The notes under the pieces: generated by a model | The model's input: the letters and a program-made list of their open reading frames with translations, nothing else | Database searches by the model: none | Told to the model about the DNA's origin: nothing | Shown here: positions 9,804-18,387 of the stretch, piece after piece | Numbering within the stretch: the first letter of the stretch is position 1 | Layout of the letters: the number at the start of each line of letters is the position of its first letter | Origin: CAVVAL01 sp963740215 | Lineage (GTDB): Bacteria; Actinomycetota; Actinomycetes; Mycobacteriales; Cryptosporangiaceae | DNA length: 64,000 nucleotides | Assembly: GCA_963740215.1 (NCBI GenBank) | Contig: CAVUDJ010000019.1 | Location: 62,001-126,000, forward strand | Direction of reading: 5' to 3' | Program-made: the position numbers and the translations under genes

Positions 9804-9867
9804 AACTGTCGGGGAAATGGCGGTATCCGGTGTCCGGTTAAGAGACCGCTTCCCGGACAGTCCGGTT
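9804..9867 (+). repeat. 64-nt palindromic element, copy B1
   Basis: First of six related elements in the window. It begins AACTGTCGGGGAAATGG and ends CCCGGACAGTCCGGTT; the ends pair (ACTGTC with GACAGT), and GCGGT pairs with ACCGC inside. It lies after the end of glgM (minus strand) and well upstream of livF. The 9547-9911 interval contains no gene that I can support. Confidence 0.8.
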
Positions 9868-9911
9868 TGTCCGGGACGGAGGGGGGGCGCGGGCGGAGGC
9901 GGGCGGTGGGG

Positions 9912-11066
9912 TCAGCGCAGGGACATGTAGACAGTCACGGTCTGCTCGGCGATGGCTTCCCAGCTGAACAGGTCGACCGCACGATCACGCCCGGCCTTGC
10001 CCATCGCGGCGGCCCGCTGGGGATCGCGGACCAGCGTGTTCAACGCCTCCGCCAGCCCGGCCTCGAACGCCGCCTCGTCGTCGGCGGAGTACGGCACGAG
10101 CACGCCGGTCTCACCGTCGGCCACGACCTCGGGGATGCCGCCGACCGCGCTCGCCACCACCGGTGCGTGGCACGCCATCGCCTCCAGGTTGACGATGCCG
10201 AGCGGCTCGTACACCGAGGGGCAGCAGAACGCCGTGGCGTGGCTGAGCAGCTGGACCAGCTCCTCGCGCGGCAGCATGTCGCGCATCCAGACCACGCCGC
10301 CGCCGCGCTCGACCTCCAGCGCAGCCACCTCACGCTCGACCTCGGCGGCGATCTCGGGCGTGTCGGGCGCCGACGCACACAGCACGAGCTGGACGCCCGG
10401 CTCCAGCCGGTGCGCGGCGGCGAGCAGGTGCGGCAGGCCCTTCTGCCTTGTGATCCGTCCGACGTAGAGGACGTACGGGCGCTCGGGGTCGATGCCGTGC
10501 TTGACGAGGGCGTCGACGTTCTCATCCGGTGCGTAGATCGTGGTGTCGACGCCGTTGTGCACGACGTGGACCCGGTCCGGGTCGACGCGGGGGTACGTGT
10601 CGAGGATGTCTTTTCGCATGCCGGCGCTCACAGCGATGACCGCGTCGGCGGCCTCGAACGCGGTCTGCTCGGCCCAGCAGGACACGTCGTACCCGCCGCC
10701 GAGCTGCTCGCGCTTCCACGGACGCAGCGGCTCCAGCGAGTGCGCGGTGACCACGTGCGGGATGCCGTGCAGCATCGACGCCAGGTGCCCGCCGAGGCCG
10801 GCGTACCAGGTGTGCGAGTGCACCACGCGCGCTCCGGACACGTGCGCGGCCATCTGCAGGTCGACCGAGAGCGCGCGCAGGGCAAGGTTGGCGTCGGTCA
10901 GCTCGTCGGACGGCTCGTACCCGGTGGCGTCCGTGCGCGGACCCCCGAAGCAGTGCACGTCCACGTCGACCAACCGGCGCAGCTCGCGGACGAGGAAGTC
11001 CACGTGCACGCCCGCCCCGCCGTAGATCTTCGGCGGGTATTCATTCGTGAGGACTGCGATCCGCAT
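9912..11066 (-). CDS. glgM: GT4 glycosyltransferase, maltose-1-phosphate/glycogen synthase type
   Basis: 384-residue GT-B glycosyltransferase of the actinobacterial Rv1212c type (once called GlgA, in mycobacteria shown to act as GlgM). It transfers glucose from a sugar nucleotide to glucose-1-phosphate or to alpha-glucan. Visible motifs are NEYPPKIYGGAGVHV at the N-terminus, YVGRITRQKGLPHLL in the hinge, and the nucleotide-sugar E-x7-E region VYEPLGIVNLEAMAC. It is divergent from glgC, which makes the ADP-glucose donor. The start at 11066 is set by a TAATCT box 6 nt before the ATG, which suggests a leaderless mRNA. Confidence 0.88.
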   Translation of the reverse strand: MRIAVLTNEYPPKIYGGAGVHVDFLVRELRRLVDVDVHCFGGPRTDATGYEPSDELTDANLALRALSVDLQMAAHVSGARVVHSHTWYAGLGGHLASMLHGIPHVVTAHSLEPLRPWKREQLGGGYDVSCWAEQTAFEAADAVIAVSAGMRKDILDTYPRVDPDRVHVVHNGVDTTIYAPDENVDALVKHGIDPERPYVLYVGRITRQKGLPHLLAAAHRLEPGVQLVLCASAPDTPEIAAEVEREVAALEVERGGGVVWMRDMLPREELVQLLSHATAFCCPSVYEPLGIVNLEAMACHAPVVASAVGGIPEVVADGETGVLVPYSADDEAAFEAGLAEALNTLVRDPQRAAAMGKAGRDRAVDLFSWEAIAEQTVTVYMSLR

Positions 11067-11072
11067 GTGCTC

Positions 11073-11082
11073 AGATTAGGGT
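11073..11082. promoter_or_regulatory. overlapping divergent -10 boxes of glgM and glgC
   Basis: The 22-bp gap between the two start codons holds two TANNNT boxes that share 2 bp: TAATCT on the minus strand (11078-11073) and TAGGGT on the plus strand (11077-11082). Each lies exactly 6 nt from its own ATG. The spacing is that of leaderless actinobacterial promoters, so neither mRNA would have a 5' leader and the two polymerases would compete for the same DNA. Confidence 0.65.
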
Positions 11083-11088
11083 CAGGAC

Positions 11089-12309
11089 ATGGCGAGCGCG
11101 CGTTCGGTTCTGGGCATTGTCCTGGCGGGCGGCGAGGGTAAGCGGCTGATGCCGCTCACTGCAGACCGCGCAAAACCCGCGGTCCCCTTCGGCGGGCAGT
11201 ACCGGCTCGTCGACTTCGCCCTGTCGAACCTGGTCAACGCCGGGTACCTCAAGATCTGCGTGCTCACGCAGTACAAGTCGCACTCGCTCGACCGCCACAT
11301 CACCTACACGTGGCGCATGTCGACGCTCCTCGGCAACTACGTCACCCCCGTACCGGCGCAGCAGCGGCTCGGCCCGCGGTGGTTCACCGGCAGCGCCGAC
11401 GCGATCTTCCAGTCCCTCAACCTCGTGTACGACGAGTCGCCCGACTACATCGTCGTCTTCGGCGCCGACCACGTGTACCGCATGGACTCGCGCCAGATGG
11501 TCGAGCAGCACATCGCGTCCGGTGCGGGCGTCACCGTCGCGGGCATCCGGGTGCCACGCGACGAGGCCACCGCGTTCGGCGTGATCGAGACCGGCCCCGA
11601 CGGGCGCCGCATCACGCAGTTCCTGGAGAAGCCGGCCAATCCGCCGAGCGTGCCGGACGATCCCGACGTCACCTACGCGTCCATGGGCAACTACGTCTTC
11701 AGTACCGAGGCCCTGCTGGACGCGCTGCGCGCCGATGCCGAGGATCCGACGTCCGTCCACGACATGGGCGGCAACATCATCCCGATGCTGGTCGCCAAGG
11801 GCGACGCCGAGGTGTACGACTTCAAGGACAACGAGGTGCCCGGGTCCACCGAGCGTGACCGCGGCTACTGGCGCGACGTCGGGACGCTCGACTCGTACTA
11901 CGACGCCCACATGGACCTCGTGTCGCTCAACCCGATCTTCAACCTCTACAACCGCAAGTGGCCGATCCTCACCTCGCCGCCGCAGCTCGCGCCGGCGAAG
12001 TTCGTGCTCAAGGGCAGCGCCACCGAGTCGATCGTGTCGGCCGGGTGCATCGTCACCGGTCACGTCCACAACTCGATCCTGTCGGCCGGCACGGCCGTCG
12101 CCGAGAACGCGTCCGTGTCCGACTCGGTGATCCTGCACAACGTCAAGATCGGCGAGGGCGCGGTGGTGAAGCGGGCGATCCTCGACAAGAACGTCGTGGT
12201 GCCGGACGGCGTCAAGATCGGCGTCGACCTCGACCAGGACCGGCTGCGCTATCGCGTCACCGACTCCGGGATCGTCGTACTGGGGAAGGGCCAGCGGGTC
12301 GTCGGCTGA
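11089..12309 (+). CDS. glgC: glucose-1-phosphate adenylyltransferase
   Basis: 406-residue ADP-glucose pyrophosphorylase, the committed step of glycogen synthesis. The nucleotidyltransferase start VLAGGEGKRLMPLTADRAKP, the catalytic GSADAIFQSL region and the C-terminal left-handed beta-helix repeats (VSDSVILHNVKIGEGAVVKR region) are all present at the normal length. It works with the divergent glgM. The promoter is inferred to give a leaderless transcript. A small hairpin (family C) follows the stop codon. Confidence 0.95.
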   Translation: MASARSVLGIVLAGGEGKRLMPLTADRAKPAVPFGGQYRLVDFALSNLVNAGYLKICVLTQYKSHSLDRHITYTWRMSTLLGNYVTPVPAQQRLGPRWFTGSADAIFQSLNLVYDESPDYIVVFGADHVYRMDSRQMVEQHIASGAGVTVAGIRVPRDEATAFGVIETGPDGRRITQFLEKPANPPSVPDDPDVTYASMGNYVFSTEALLDALRADAEDPTSVHDMGGNIIPMLVAKGDAEVYDFKDNEVPGSTERDRGYWRDVGTLDSYYDAHMDLVSLNPIFNLYNRKWPILTSPPQLAPAKFVLKGSATESIVSAGCIVTGHVHNSILSAGTAVAENASVSDSVILHNVKIGEGAVVKRAILDKNVVVPDGVKIGVDLDQDRLRYRVTDSGIVVLGKGQRVVG

Positions 12310-12324
12310 GGGTTCGTGCCCTGC

Positions 12325-12364
12325 GGTCCTCCTTTTCCGGGCCATAGGCCCGAAAAGTGCGACC
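12325..12364. repeat. family C hairpin, copy C1
   Basis: CTTTTCCGGGCC and GGCCCGAAAAG arms around a short loop, followed by TGCGACC. The same AAAAGTGCGACCACT sequence recurs at 61155-61169, and a variant at 55461-55476. It lies between glgC (plus) and a small minus-strand reading frame; the likely role is termination in both directions. Confidence 0.65.
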
Positions 12365-12379
12365 ACTCTTGGCGGCCCC

Positions 12380-12586
12380 TCAGTGCAGTGCGCGGTCGGC
12401 CCAGGTGCGCGGCGGGCACGGCCAGGCGCCCAGGCAGAGGCCGCAACTTGCTCCGTCGGGTCCTTGCAGGTGGACGGCCCGCATGCGTTGCGCGCGGGCG
12501 ACCACGTGGGTTCTCCGGGGCTCGTCGGAGTCGCTCGCCGCAGCCGTCTCGCTGCACGCCGTGTCGGAGGGAGTCGTGGTGTCCAT
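12380..12586 (-). CDS. small cysteine-containing protein, hypothetical
   Basis: 68 residues from ATG 12586 (a TTG 12 nt upstream is also in frame). The C-terminal half reads GPDGASCGLCLGAWPCPPRT, with a CxxC pair and a third Cys, so a small metal-binding or zinc-ribbon-like fold is possible. The N-terminal 25 residues are rich in Ser, Thr, Asp and Ala. A terminator-like hairpin sits just beyond its stop, between it and convergent glgC, which supports a real gene. I do not recognise a family and give no function. Confidence 0.45.
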   Translation of the reverse strand: MDTTTPSDTACSETAAASDSDEPRRTHVVARAQRMRAVHLQGPDGASCGLCLGAWPCPPRTWADRALH

Positions 12587-12635
12587 GTCAGCGATCAACG
12601 CGACCGGCCGCGTTACGGTTCAGCACACGCAGGGC

Positions 12636-13277
12636 TCAGCGGTAGCGGACGGCGGCGAGCAGGCCGTCGCCGACCGGCAGGATCACCGGCACGAGCTGCT
12701 CGTGGTCGCGCACGATCCGCGCAAGCTCGCGCAACGCCACCGACTCGGGGTCGCGCGCTGTGGGATCCACGACCTTGCCACCGCGCAGCGCCCCGTCGAA
12801 CGCGACGATGCCGCCGCACCGCAGCAGCCGGAGCGCCTCCACGAGGTAGTCGGTGTACTCGGCCTTGATCGCGTCGACCACGACCATGTCGTACGACTCG
12901 TCGGCGAGCCGGGGGAGCACCTCCAGCGCGCGGCCGTTGATGAGCCGCACACGGCTGGGCGGGAGACCGGCCTCGTTGAACGCCGTGCGCGCCATCCGCT
13001 GGTGCTCGGCCTCGACGTCGATGCTGGTCAGGACGCCGTCCGCGCGCATGCCCCGGAGAATCCACAGGCCGCTGACGCCGACCCCGGTGCCGATCTCCAC
13101 GACCGACTTGGCGCGCAGCGCGCTGGCCAGGAACCGCAGCGCCGCGCCGCTGCCGGGGCGCGTGGCGACGCAGCCGACCTCATTGGCCCGAGCCCGCGCG
13201 CCGGCCAGGACGGCGTCCTCGGAGACGTATGCCTCGGTGAACGCTCGGCTTGCGGCGTCGAGCGCTGGCCCGTCGAT
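12636..13277 (-). CDS. class I SAM-dependent O-methyltransferase
   Basis: Homolog of M. tuberculosis Rv1220c, the catechol-O-methyltransferase-like family. The SAM-binding motif is VVEIGTGVGVSGLWILRG, followed by SIDVEAEHQRMA and YDMVVVDAIKAEY. Reading back from these motifs, the frame stays protein-like to ...VIDGPALDAASRAF... at about 13280, where an AGGAGG lies at about 13284-13289. No ATG, GTG or TTG is in frame there: the adjacent GTG codons are out of frame and a stop lies just upstream. The true start may use a rare codon or be hidden by a one-base error. It stands directly upstream of, and divergent from, sigE, as in mycobacteria. Confidence 0.8.
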   Translation of the reverse strand: MDGPALDAASRAFTEAYVSEDAVLAGARARANEVGCVATRPGSGAALRFLASALRAKSVVEIGTGVGVSGLWILRGMRADGVLTSIDVEAEHQRMARTAFNEAGLPPSRVRLINGRALEVLPRLADESYDMVVVDAIKAEYTDYLVEALRLLRCGGIVAFDGALRGGKVVDPTARDPESVALRELARIVRDHEQLVPVILPVGDGLLAAVRYR

Positions 13278-13390
13278 GACACACCTCCTCGAGATAGCGG
13301 CGGATCAGCGGTTCGGGCGTGCTCGGCGGAGCGTGAATGCAGGGTAAGTGACCCGGCGGTAGCCCATGCCACTCAGCGCCCAAGCGTAGG

Positions 13391-13416
13391 GGAACCCGGG
13401 GAACCTCCGGCGCGTT
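13391..13416 (+). promoter_or_regulatory. candidate ECF-type promoter of sigE
   Basis: GGAACC at 13391-13396 and CGTT at 13413-13416, 16 nt apart. This fits the known mycobacterial SigE-type consensus (GGAAC(C/T) near -35, CGTT near -10). It lies about 100 bp upstream of sigE, so positive autoregulation is inferred. Confidence 0.5.
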
Positions 13417-13516
13417 GGCAGGGGGAGAGCCGCGTCACCCGTCCACCTCAAGGACCAGATCGGCGGCCCGTAGTTGGTACCGCGGGACGATGGGAATGTT
13501 AGGAGGCCCGGGCACA

Positions 13517-14110
13517 ATGAGTGCAGCAACGCTGTCGCTTGGGAGGGGGGTGGCAATGACCGACGTCTTCGGCGCCCAGTGGCGGGCGCCCAGCTGGGAC
13601 GAGGTCGTCCGCACCCACTCCGCACGGGTGTACCGCCTGGCGTTCCGCCTCACGGGCAACCGTGCCGACGCCGAGGACCTCACGCAGGAGGTCTTCGTCC
13701 GGGTGTTCCGCGCGCTCGACAACTACCGCCCGGGCACGTTCGAGGGCTGGCTCCACCGCATCACCACGAACCTCTTCCTCGATCTCGCCCGCCGTCGCGC
13801 CCGGATCCGGTTCGAGGCGTTGCCCGAGGACGCCGAGCGGGTGCCCGGCCGCGAGCGCAGCCCTGAGCAGGTCTTCCACGACGACAACTTCGATGACGAC
13901 GTGCAGCGCGCCCTCGACGCGCTCCCCCCGGACTTCCGTGCCGCCGTCGTTCTCTGTGACATCGAAGGTCTCTCCTACGAGGAGATTGCGGCTACGCTTG
14001 GCATCAAGCTGGGCACCGTGCGTAGTCGAATCCACCGCGGCCGGACCCTGCTCCGCGAGGCGCTCGCCCACCGCGCCCCGCGTCAGGCCGGCGGGGAGGC
14101 CACGTCATGA
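13517..14110 (+). CDS. sigE: ECF RNA polymerase sigma factor SigE
   Basis: Extracytoplasmic-function sigma factor of the SigE type. Region 2: RVYRLAFRLTGNRADAEDLT with QEVFVRVFRALDNYRPGTFE. Region 4: VVLCDIEGLSYEEIAATLG and LGTVRSRIHRGR. It directs transcription of envelope-stress genes and is held by the anti-sigma factor encoded next. Two starts are possible: ATG 13517 after AGGAGG, or ATG 13556 after GGGAGG; both are in frame and the core begins after either. Gene order OMT-sigE-rseA-(rseB-like)-htrA-tatB matches the mycobacterial locus with one extra gene. Confidence 0.92.
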   Translation: MSAATLSLGRGVAMTDVFGAQWRAPSWDEVVRTHSARVYRLAFRLTGNRADAEDLTQEVFVRVFRALDNYRPGTFEGWLHRITTNLFLDLARRRARIRFEALPEDAERVPGRERSPEQVFHDDNFDDDVQRALDALPPDFRAAVVLCDIEGLSYEEIAATLGIKLGTVRSRIHRGRTLLREALAHRAPRQAGGEATS

Positions 14111-14156
14111 CTCTGTACCCCGTCCACCTGGCCGGCTGTTCGACGGGGGCCGACCA

Positions 14157-14822
14157 ATGACCGCTTCACGCCGGGATCCACACCTTGGCGAACTCGCGGC
14201 ATCACTGGTTGACGGCGCTCTGGATCACAACGGCCGTGACCGTGCCCTGGCCCACGTAATGCGTTGCGACGGTTGCCGTGCCGAGGTCGACGCGCAGCGC
14301 CGGCTCAAGTCCCAGCTCGCCCAGCTCGCGTCGCCGCCGGTCTCCGGCGACTTCGTCGGGCGGCTCCTGGGCGTCCCCGAGCGCACGCCCGCGCCTGCTG
14401 CCGTCGGGATGCCGGCAGCGCGGTTCGAGGCGCGGTTTCGATCCCCCGCCCGAGTGGGCGGCGACGCGTTGGCCACCGGTGACCGAGTCCTGATCCCGCG
14501 CAACCAGTCTCGCCCCGCCGCTCCGCTCCTGGTCAGGGCCCCTGAGCGCGCGCCGGCGAGCCGGCCGGTCAGCGTGCCCGTCGCGCGGCGTCCCGGGCAG
14601 CGTTCGCGGCAGCGGCGCAGGCTCGCCGCGACCGCTGCCGGCGGTCTCGCCGCATTCGCGCTCTCGCTCGCGACCGTCGCCGCCGTCGGCACCCTGGACG
14701 AGCCTCCTGCCGTCGCTCCGCAGATCGGTACGTTCATCACGGAGCATGACCGGGGCACCAAGGGCATGCCCGGCAGCGACCAGGAAGTGGGTGTCGTCGA
14801 CGCCACGAGCACTGGGCGGTGA
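14157..14822 (+). CDS. rseA: anti-sigma-E factor with zinc-finger motif
   Basis: 221-residue protein. Near the N-terminus is the zinc-associated anti-sigma motif H-x3-C-x2-C (HVMRCDGCRAEV), which binds the sigma factor. A Pro/Ala/Arg-rich linker follows, then one hydrophobic stretch (LAATAAGGLAAFALSLATVA, about residues 163-182) that probably spans the membrane, and a short outer tail. It starts 46 bp after sigE. Its stop overlaps the next gene's GTG (GTGA). Role: cytoplasmic inhibitor of SigE, released under stress; the redox or phosphorylation control known for RseA is not tested here. Confidence 0.85.
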   Translation: MTASRRDPHLGELAASLVDGALDHNGRDRALAHVMRCDGCRAEVDAQRRLKSQLAQLASPPVSGDFVGRLLGVPERTPAPAAVGMPAARFEARFRSPARVGGDALATGDRVLIPRNQSRPAAPLLVRAPERAPASRPVSVPVARRPGQRSRQRRRLAATAAGGLAAFALSLATVAAVGTLDEPPAVAPQIGTFITEHDRGTKGMPGSDQEVGVVDATSTGR

Positions 14823-15970
14823 CCCGGAGCATGATCGGCGACGATCACCTGGTCAGACGCGCGACGCAGCGGTTCGTGCTGGTCGTCGGCGCGGGCGCGA
14901 TCGGCGCCGCGGTCTGCTCCACCGGGCTGAACTGGGTCGAGGCGCGCGACGACGACGAGTCGCGTATCGGCCGCTCGTTCCCGTCCCCGGTCGCCCGTGA
15001 GATCGGTCCGGCCGAGGCGGAGGCGCTCAACCTGCTGCGCCGCGCAGCCGCTGCCGACAACGCCACCGCGTACGAGGGTCGCAAGATCTTCGGCGGCTGG
15101 TCGGCCAACGGCAGCGAGAGCGTCCTCGCCGAGGTGGGGCACGAGCCGGGCAAGGGCACGTGGCTCCGCGTGATGTCGGCCGGCGGCCACACCGACCAGG
15201 GCCGGAGCCCCCGTGCCGAGATCGCGGACGCCGGCGGCGAACTGGATCCGCAGGCGCTCGCGCTCCTCACCGACCAGTACACGCTCCGGGTCGCCGACCC
15301 GATCCGGTGCATCGGGCGTGACGCCACCGTCGTGGAGGCCACGCCGATCGGTGGCGACCGCGTCGCCGGCCGGTTCTGGGTCGACGACGAGAGCGGTCTC
15401 CTGCTGCGGCACGAGCTGTACGACTCGGCCGGCAACGCCGTCCGCTCGACGTCGTTCCTCGACATCGACGTGGTCACCGACCCGTCCCCCCGGAGCACGC
15501 TGTCCGCCACGTACCACGCCACGCCCGACGATGGCCTCCTCGACGGCGGCGACCTCGAGGACCTGCGTGACGACGGCTGGGTCCTGCCGGGGATCCTGCC
15601 GGCCGGCATGGTGCTGTACCGGGCGCGTGCGGTCGACGTGGACGGCGGCGAGGCGGTCCACCTCACGTACTCGGACGGCCTGTTCTCCCTGTCCCTCTTC
15701 GCTCAGCGTGGTCGGCTCGATACGTCCGAGCTACGAGGGTTCTCCACGGAGAAGCTGGGAACGGTCGAGGTGTACACCCGTTCAGGGCTCTACCGGCAGG
15801 TCGTGTGGGCAGCGGGCGACACCGTCTACACGGTCGTGTCGGATACCCCGGACACCAAGTTCATGCAGGTCGTGGGCGCTCTCCCGCACGACGAGCCGGG
15901 TGCCGGGATGCGCTCGCGCGTGGTGCGGGGCATCGAGCGAATGGGATCCTGGATAAACCCCTTCGCGTGA
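14819..15970 (+). CDS. MucB/RseB-like sigma-E regulatory protein
   Basis: 383 residues with one N-terminal hydrophobic segment (FVLVVGAGAIGAAVC) and a long extracytoplasmic domain. The overall pattern is that of the MucB/RseB outer-membrane-stress regulators (LolA/RseB-like half, then a C-terminal domain near DDGWVLPGILPAGM). In proteobacteria RseB shields RseA from cleavage. Its place between rseA and htrA, and the 4-bp overlap with rseA, make a parallel role likely. This gene is not present at the same position in M. tuberculosis as I remember it. The assignment rests on pattern and context. Confidence 0.65.
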   Translation: MTRSMIGDDHLVRRATQRFVLVVGAGAIGAAVCSTGLNWVEARDDDESRIGRSFPSPVAREIGPAEAEALNLLRRAAAADNATAYEGRKIFGGWSANGSESVLAEVGHEPGKGTWLRVMSAGGHTDQGRSPRAEIADAGGELDPQALALLTDQYTLRVADPIRCIGRDATVVEATPIGGDRVAGRFWVDDESGLLLRHELYDSAGNAVRSTSFLDIDVVTDPSPRSTLSATYHATPDDGLLDGGDLEDLRDDGWVLPGILPAGMVLYRARAVDVDGGEAVHLTYSDGLFSLSLFAQRGRLDTSELRGFSTEKLGTVEVYTRSGLYRQVVWAAGDTVYTVVSDTPDTKFMQVVGALPHDEPGAGMRSRVVRGIERMGSWINPFA

Positions 15971-16039
15971 GCGACGGCAGTTTCGCGTTCGGCGAGGCAA
16001 GCTAGAAGGCGAACTTGTCGTCCAGGAGGTGTGTCCATC

Positions 16040-18312
16040 GTGACCGATGCGAGTCGGATGAGCGGTCAGAACCCGGATTCGCGACCGCAGCCGAGCCCGC
16101 GTCCCCGGCCGGAGCAGGCAGCCTCCGCGCCCGATACGTCCACACCTGACACCACACCGGACACACCGGCCGAGCCACCGGCTGCCGCCGCTCCCACGGC
16201 CGGTGGAGACGCACCAGCCGCCGGCACGGACGCGCCGACCGAGCGCAAGCAGCGTGTCGGGCTCCGCTCGCTGCTGTTCGGCCGCTCCGACGACGCTGCG
16301 GCCGAGGCCGATGCCGATCAGGCGGCCGCGGCAGAAGCGGGTGCCGACGCCGACCGGTTCCGTGGCCTGCGCAGCGTGCCCGATCCGGCGCCCACCAGCG
16401 CGACCCTCGGCTTGCGCGACACCGACGGGCAGCCCGGCTACCTCCAGGACCCGCCGGACTTCGAGTTCCGCGGCTTCGACATCCCGCGCGACCCGGTGGA
16501 CACGCCCAGCGCCGCCGCGGAGGACTTCGCCCGTCCGGACGACGGCTACGCGCGCCCGGACGACGGCTACGCGCGCCCGGACGACGGCTACGCGCGCCCG
16601 GACGACGTAGCAGGCCGAGGTGACTTCGGCGGCCGCGACGACTTCGGCGGGCCGTGACGACAGTGACCCGGACGGTCGTGACTACCGCGCCGAGGCGGCC
16701 TACCGCGAGGACCCCCCGTACGCCGACGAGGGCGACCGCAGGCAGTCCGCCTCCGCGAGCTATGACCGTGACGACGATGACGAGGACGATGCGTGGCGTG
16801 CCTTCGCCACGGGCCGCGACCGTGACGACATGCCGCGGTTACGGCGGTTCCGACTACGCCGCCGGCACCGGATACACCGCACGCCCCGACTTCGAGCGCA
16901 CCGCGCCGTTGGGAGCCTCGGCCGGGCTCGGCGCCGACCCGGGGTACCGGCCCGGAACCGGCAGCGACTCGGGGTACCGGCCCGGAACCGGCAGCGAGTC
17001 CGGATACCGGCCCGGCGCCGCGTCGCCGGAGTACAGCGGCACCACCGCCACAGCCTCCCGCCCGAGCACGGCCTCCAGCACGAACGCCGGCTCCGGCAAC
17101 GGCGAGACGTGGTGGGCGAACGACGCGCAGCGCGATCCCTGGCGCGATCCCGACTCGGCTCCGGCCTGGATGGCGCCTCCGCTGCCGGCACCGCCGAAGC
17201 CGTTGCTGCCGATCCGGCTCGCCCCGCCGCGTCCGGCGCGCGGGATGGGGCAGGTCGTCGCCGTGGTGCTGTTCGCAGCGCTGCTGGCGGGGTTGCTCGG
17301 CGGCGCCTTCGGGTACGTCGTGGCGGCGCGCACCGTGGGTCCGGCGATCTCGCTCGGCTCGTCGGCAAGCGGCACCCCCACCCTGGCGCGGCGGCCACCC
17401 GGCTCGATCGCCGGTATCGCGCAGCGCGTGCAGCCGAGCGTGGTGACGATCGACATCCGGTCGGCCACGAGCACCGGCAACGGATCCGGCTTCGTCATCT
17501 CCAAGGACGGCTTCATCCTGACGAACAACCACGTCGCCGAGCCGGCCGAGCGTGGCGGGTCGCTGACCGTGGTGTTCCACGACGGATCCACGACGCCGGC
17601 CCGCATCATCGGTCGCGACCCCGGCTCCGACGTGGCCGTGCTCAAGGTCAACAAGAACAACCTGCCGGCGGTGCAGTTCGCCGACTCGGACAAGGTGGCC
17701 GTCGGCGATCCGGTGATCGCGTTCGGATCGCCGCTCGGGCTGAACGGCACGGTCACCACCGGCATCGTCAGCGCCCTGGAGCGTCCGGTGAAGACCGGTG
17801 GCCGCGAGGGCGGCGAAGAGGCGTACATGGCCGCGATCCAGACCGACGCCGCCATCAATCCGGGTAACTCGGGCGGTCCGCTCGTGGACGGCGACGGTCG
17901 GGTGATCGGCATCGACAGCGCCATCGCCACGATCCCCGGCGAGACCGGCAAGAGCGGCAGCATCGGCCTCGGCTTCGCGATCCCGATGAACCAGGCGAAG
18001 CGCACGGCCGAGCAGCTCATCTCCACCGGACGGGCAACCACCACCGTGATCGGCGCCGACCTCGACCGCGACACGAAGCTGCCGACCGGCGGGGTCCGCG
18101 TCACGCAGGTGCCGGAAGGGCCGGCCAAGGCCGCAGGGCTGCAGCCCGGCGATGTGATCATCCGGCTCAACAACCGGGTGATCGGCGACGCCGTCGACCT
18201 CATCGCGCTGGTGCGCAAGCTGCCGCCGGGCACGAAGGCGAACGTCGTGTACATCCGCGGCGGACGGCCGGCGAACACGACGATCACGTTGGGCGCCAAG
18301 ACGGTCAACTAG
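16040..18312 (+). CDS. htrA: membrane-anchored HtrA/DegP-type serine protease, two frameshifts in linker
   Basis: Order of parts: a long acidic, disordered cytoplasmic region (to about 17240), one membrane segment (VVAVVLFAALLAGLLGGAF), a trypsin-like protease domain with the triad His in LTNNHVAEP, Asp in GSDVAVLKV and Ser in NPGNSGGPLVD, and a C-terminal PDZ domain (PEGPAKAAGLQPGDVIIRL). It degrades or refolds damaged envelope proteins. GTG 16040 is chosen because AGGAGG lies 10 nt upstream. The disordered part changes frame twice, at 16649-16651 (GGG) and about 16832-16841; one extra base at each site explains both. Repeats of 21 and 30 nt lie in the same part. Confidence 0.85.
16538..16606 (+). 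repeat. 21-nt tandem repeat coding DDGYARP
   Basis: Three full 21-nt units plus a partial unit, almost identical at the DNA level, encode DDGYARP repeats in the acidic cytoplasmic part of HtrA. Near-identity at third codon positions points to recent slippage. Confidence 0.85.
16941..17020 (+). repeat. 30-nt tandem repeat coding GYRPGTGSDS
   Basis: Two nearly identical 30-nt units and a third diverged partial unit encode GYRPGTGSDS-like decapeptides between the acidic region and the membrane segment of HtrA. Confidence 0.8.
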
Positions 18313-18387
18313 CCGGTGCGCGGGTCATCGCGGGCGGGCGCGCCGTAGGCTGTTGGACGGACGCGCCGCGTAACGCGAGGAGAGCCG

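Noticed and set aside
13415..13516. A longer SigE N-terminus from 13415
   Set aside because: The extension is Arg/Ser-rich without homology, and good ribosome sites exist at 13517 and 13556.
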